Shown here: positions 61,219 to 64,000 of the stretch, one piece after another | Position numbering within the stretch: position 1 is the first letter of the stretch | How the letters are laid out: every line of letters begins with the position of its first letter | Origin: Alopecurus myosuroides | Taxonomy: Eukaryota; Streptophyta; Magnoliopsida; Poales; Poaceae | Direction of reading: 5' to 3' | NCBI GenBank assembly: GCA_028641055.1 | Contig: CM054057.1 | Span: 723,875,931-723,939,930 of the forward strand | Length of the DNA stretch: 64,000 nucleotides | Made by a program: the position numbers and the translations under genes | Notes under the pieces: generated by a model | Databases searched by the model: none | The model's input: only the letters and a program-made list of their open reading frames with translations | What the model was told of the DNA's origin: nothing

Positions 61219-62829
61219 AGGAAATATCATATAGTACGATTTGCAGTACGGAAGTGTTGCTCCTTAGTTGGTTATCGTTGTATCCCTTGGTTTGAGTTGT
61301 CGTAATGAAATATTAATGAGAAGTTTCATCATCTACTTGTTTCACTTTATTTTAGTTTGCAGTTTTTGTTATGTGATTGATATTGTTATTAGTATTGGTA
61401 TCAATCTTGAAGCTTCACGATAACCTAGTTGGTTTTGGTGAACTTAGCATTGGTCAGTAGCAACAATTCGTTGAGTCTTAAGTAGAAAAGAGGGAGTTGC
61501 ATGTAGATATATTATTCCATGATCTTTCTTTCTTGTTAGCCCATAAGCTTAGTATTCTCAAATAAGTTTGTTTGCACCTTCAAGGAATATTGCATGATTG
61601 GCTTTATCATGTATGTTTTTGTTTGTTTTGCTTCAATTCTTATGCTTGCTACCCAACCTTGCTAGCAAAAAACCTGTACTGAGAGGGAATTCTTCTCGTG
61701 CATCCAAACCTTGAGCCCAAAACCTTGCCATTTATGTCGACCATACCTACATATATGTGGTATTTCACCGCCACTCCAAGTAAATTTCTTGTGTGCTACC
61801 TTTAAACCTTCAAAATTACACATGTTTTGTGCTCCTGTTTTAGCTCATGAGGACGCAAATAGAAAATATTTATATCACTTGTTGATTGGATTTGACACCC
61901 TGGACTAGTGGCTTCATCCGCTTATCCAAATGCTAGAAGAGCTGGCACCGGGGTTCCCAGCCCCAAATAATAATACAATTTCTCTTCACTCTTTTTGCCC
62001 CTGATTTATCAGTCAAAGTATAATTGTGTAAACAAAAGAGAAAGAGAGATGACCTTCTATACCAGTTGCGTACTTCTATGGGAGCCTCTCTTGTGAAGTC
62101 TAGTTGGCTTGTGACGTACAATATTTTTTGAGTTTGCCATTCGTTGACATAAACATACATCTCTCAAAATTTAGACACTCCTCCACGGTTTGTGATTGTT
62201 GGCAGGCACCCGAGGATTCAGTTAGCCATGGTTTGTGTAAGAAAGGTTGGGAGGAGTGTAAACCATTTTATACCTCTATTTTACAAAATAAAAGCTCTAG
62301 CACATGAGTGATCAATGCTTCCCTCTGCGAAGGGCCTATCTTTTACATTTATGTTGAGTCAGGAAACCTACTTGTTTCTGTCTAAGCAAGCATTTGAGTT
62401 GTGATTCATCCAGCTACATGTTGATTTACTCAATCATGTTCTTTATTCTTCCTTATTTCTACAAATGTTTTTATCTGTTTGAATACCACTTTGAAAGTTA
62501 CCAATGTCTGCAAAGAGACCGTTATAGTTGAGCATGATAAACTATGAAATATAGCTCTAGTATAAAGACTCTGATCGAAAGATAAGTGCACTATTAATTG
62601 TTCTCTGACCAAGAACGAAGTTTGCCTTTACCAATTGTGATTTACTTTTTGCACCTTTATCGTTACTTTACTTGTTTCAAGTTTGATTATATGAGAGGAA
62701 TTTGCTGTCTAAAATGATTTGTTCTTTGTTAGATGTGATGCCTCTTGTCCGCATTTCATTTATCGACACCTCACTCAATAAACCCATGGTCATGTTTACT
62801 GAGTTCAGTTTCGCTTGGGGACAAGCGAG
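61219..62829 (+). other. Non-coding 3' internal region, internal 3'
   Basis: Internal-4-like throughout where the two can be compared. It shows what internal 4 lost: after GAAAGTTACCAATG it continues normally to the LTR. No gene is seen. Confidence 0.6.
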
Positions 62830-62843
62830 GTCTAAGCTTGGGG
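62830..62843 (+). other. Polypurine-like tract before LTR4'
   Basis: GTCTAAGCTTGGGG, then TGACT and the LTR4' TG at 62849. Confidence 0.55.
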
Positions 62844-62848
62844 TGACT

Positions 62849-64000
62849 TGATACGTCCATTTTGCATCATAGTTTTATATTGATATTTTATGTTATTCAT
62901 CGATATATTTCATGTTACGATGCATCTCTTATGTTATTTTATCTTATTTTGCATGTTTCATAATTTTTGGAGGATAAACACCGGTACCAGAAATCTGATG
63001 GAAAAAGCACCATCGGGAGAACCTATTTCAGAAGATCAGAAGAAGAGGGGGGACACCGGAGATATCTTAGAAGTCCAGAAGAGGGAGCCAGCCACGAGGA
63101 GAGGCAGAGGGGGGCCACCAGGGGCCCACACCATGGGGTGGCCCGCCCCCGTTGGCCGCGCCGCCACGTGGTGTGGCCACCCTGGCCCACCTCTGGTGGA
63201 TATTTTTCGCGTACTTGACCCCCAGAGAACCCTAAGCCCCATACCATCATCAAAGAATTATTCCGCCGCCGCCTCGGGGCGGAAAACACCCGAGAGAGAA
63301 AAGCTCTCTGGCAGGGAGAAATCTGCCGGGGAAATACCTCTCCGGAGAGGGGAAATCATCGCCATCGTCACCGTCATCACTCCGGGCTTCATCGGGATCA
63401 TCTTCATCATCACCGTCATCACCAGCACCATCACCATCATCATCCATCGTCATCCCGCTCTAACAATTAGGGGCCTTTATCGTTGTTTTACGTTAGATCT
63501 CTCTCCCGGTGTGGATTACTTGTTAGTAGTTGATGCTTTTGAGATTTATCGGTGTTAGCACTTTAGACATTGTTATCATCCATTATATCACCTCTGATTA
63601 TGATCCATATGATATCTTGTGAGTACTTCGTTTAGTTCTTGAGGACATGGGAGAAGTCATGATGTTAGTAGTGTAGTTATGTTGAAGTAATATCTCGTGG
63701 TTCGGTATTTAAGTTGTGGTGCTATTCTTCTAGTGGTGTCATGTGAACGTCGACTACATGATACTTAATGTTTATGGTCCTAGGAGGATGCATTGTGTAT
63801 TTGGCTACTAATTGTGGGGTTGCCGGAGTGACAGAAACCTAAACCCCCGTTAGGAAACCAATGCACGAGGGAGCGTAGGATCCCGGAGTTTTAAGGTTGT
63901 GGTTAGTTTATCTTAATTACTTTCTCGTATTTGTGGATGCTTACGAGGGGTATAATCACAAGTATGCATTAGTCCTAGTTGGGCGGTGCATTAGCATAGG
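62849..64000 (+). repeat. LTR4' (first 1152 bp, cut by window end)
   Basis: Type III, but distinct from LTR3 and LTR4: CACCATCGGGAGAACC, CCCCCAGAGAACCC, TCACCGTCATCACC and a changed CACTTTAGACATTG. If 3' is a 3/4 hybrid, this LTR is the partner of the LTR that followed internal 4 in the ancestor and is missing from unit A. Confidence 0.85.

Larger units (their letters stand above)
34859..64000. repeat. Macro-repeat unit B (continues past window end)
   Basis: This is the second tandem copy of the macro-unit. It starts about 1.18 kb further left within the flank than the window shows for unit A, so 34859-36037 has no visible partner here. Order and subtype of the array units match unit A (1 with 1', 2 with 2'). 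The third unit is the exception: it begins like internal 3 and ends like internal 4. If the duplicated length is about 36 kb, unit B should end near 70.9 kb. Confidence 0.8.
37907..64000 (+). mobile_element. Tandem Ty3/gypsy (Athila-type) LTR retrotransposon array, unit B
   Basis: Three complete internal regions and four LTRs are visible, the last cut by the window end. LTR starts are 8312, 8317 and 8313 bases apart. Units 1' and 2' pair with 1 and 2 of unit A by shared private variants, including the TAA ending the protease frame in 1 and 1'. Unit 3' is a 3/4 hybrid. Unit B therefore appears one array unit shorter than the ancestor implied by unit A. Confidence 0.9.

Noticed and set aside
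1875..64000. Satellite DNA or CRISPR-like repeat
   Set aside because: The repeat unit is 8.3 kb with retroelement anatomy; there are no short spaced repeats and no spacer pattern.

Overview
The window looks like intergenic, repeat-filled DNA from a large grass genome, most likely a Triticeae species (wheat, barley, rye or a relative). The basis is a set of familiar features: long AT/GC-patchy LTRs opening TGATACGTCC, GGCCGCGCC-rich blocks in the LTRs, a tRNA-Asp primer site, and Athila-type Ty3/gypsy polymerase sequence. I see no host gene, no tRNA or rRNA gene, no CRISPR array and nothing bacterial.

Layout. From 1875 almost everything is one family of LTR retrotransposon in a head-to-tail array in which neighbours share LTRs: LTR1 (1875-3348), internal 1, LTR2 (10190-11686), internal 2, LTR3 (18493-20002), internal 3, LTR4 (26849-28355), internal 4, cut off at about 34858. 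The period is about 8.3 kb (LTR about 1.5 kb, internal about 6.8 kb). The whole block, with its left flank, then repeats: position 1 corresponds to 36038, and unit B carries LTR1' (37907-39377), LTR2' (46219-47724), LTR3' (54536-56025) and LTR4' (62849 to beyond the end). Unit A and unit B are therefore tandem copies of a segment of roughly 36 kb.

Left flank (1-1874 and 34859-37906). This is the 3' part of a different retroelement: a broken gene of the 'putative plant transposon protein' type with an acidic tail, AAGGGGGAG tracts, then the start of an LTR (1114). That LTR is interrupted at 1528 by the start of a second LTR type, which is interrupted at 1875 by the array. Three retroelements are thus nested.

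Each internal region reads: tRNA-Asp primer site, short leader with intron-like borders, no recognisable gag, protease (D-I-G-A-S), reverse transcriptase (F-M-D-D), RNase H, integrase (H/C zinc region, D-58-D-35-E core, GPY-like C-terminus), an LTR-like TATA/leader module, a small unrecognised 3' reading frame, about 1.7 kb of non-coding sequence, and a purine-rich AAGCTTGGGG tract before the next LTR. All copies are dead. All seven share the same stops and frameshifts, so the family was inactive before it multiplied here. Any movement had to be in trans, or the copies arose by recombination.

The most interesting signals are recombinational: the 36-kb duplication, an internal 3' copy in unit B that is a hybrid of internal 3 and internal 4 with a scrambled patch at the switch point (about 59580-59625), and a short conversion-like tract at the end of LTR2/LTR2'. 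Dense clusters of 1-3 base deletions, worst at 56.3-57.3 kb, may be assembly errors and should be excluded first.
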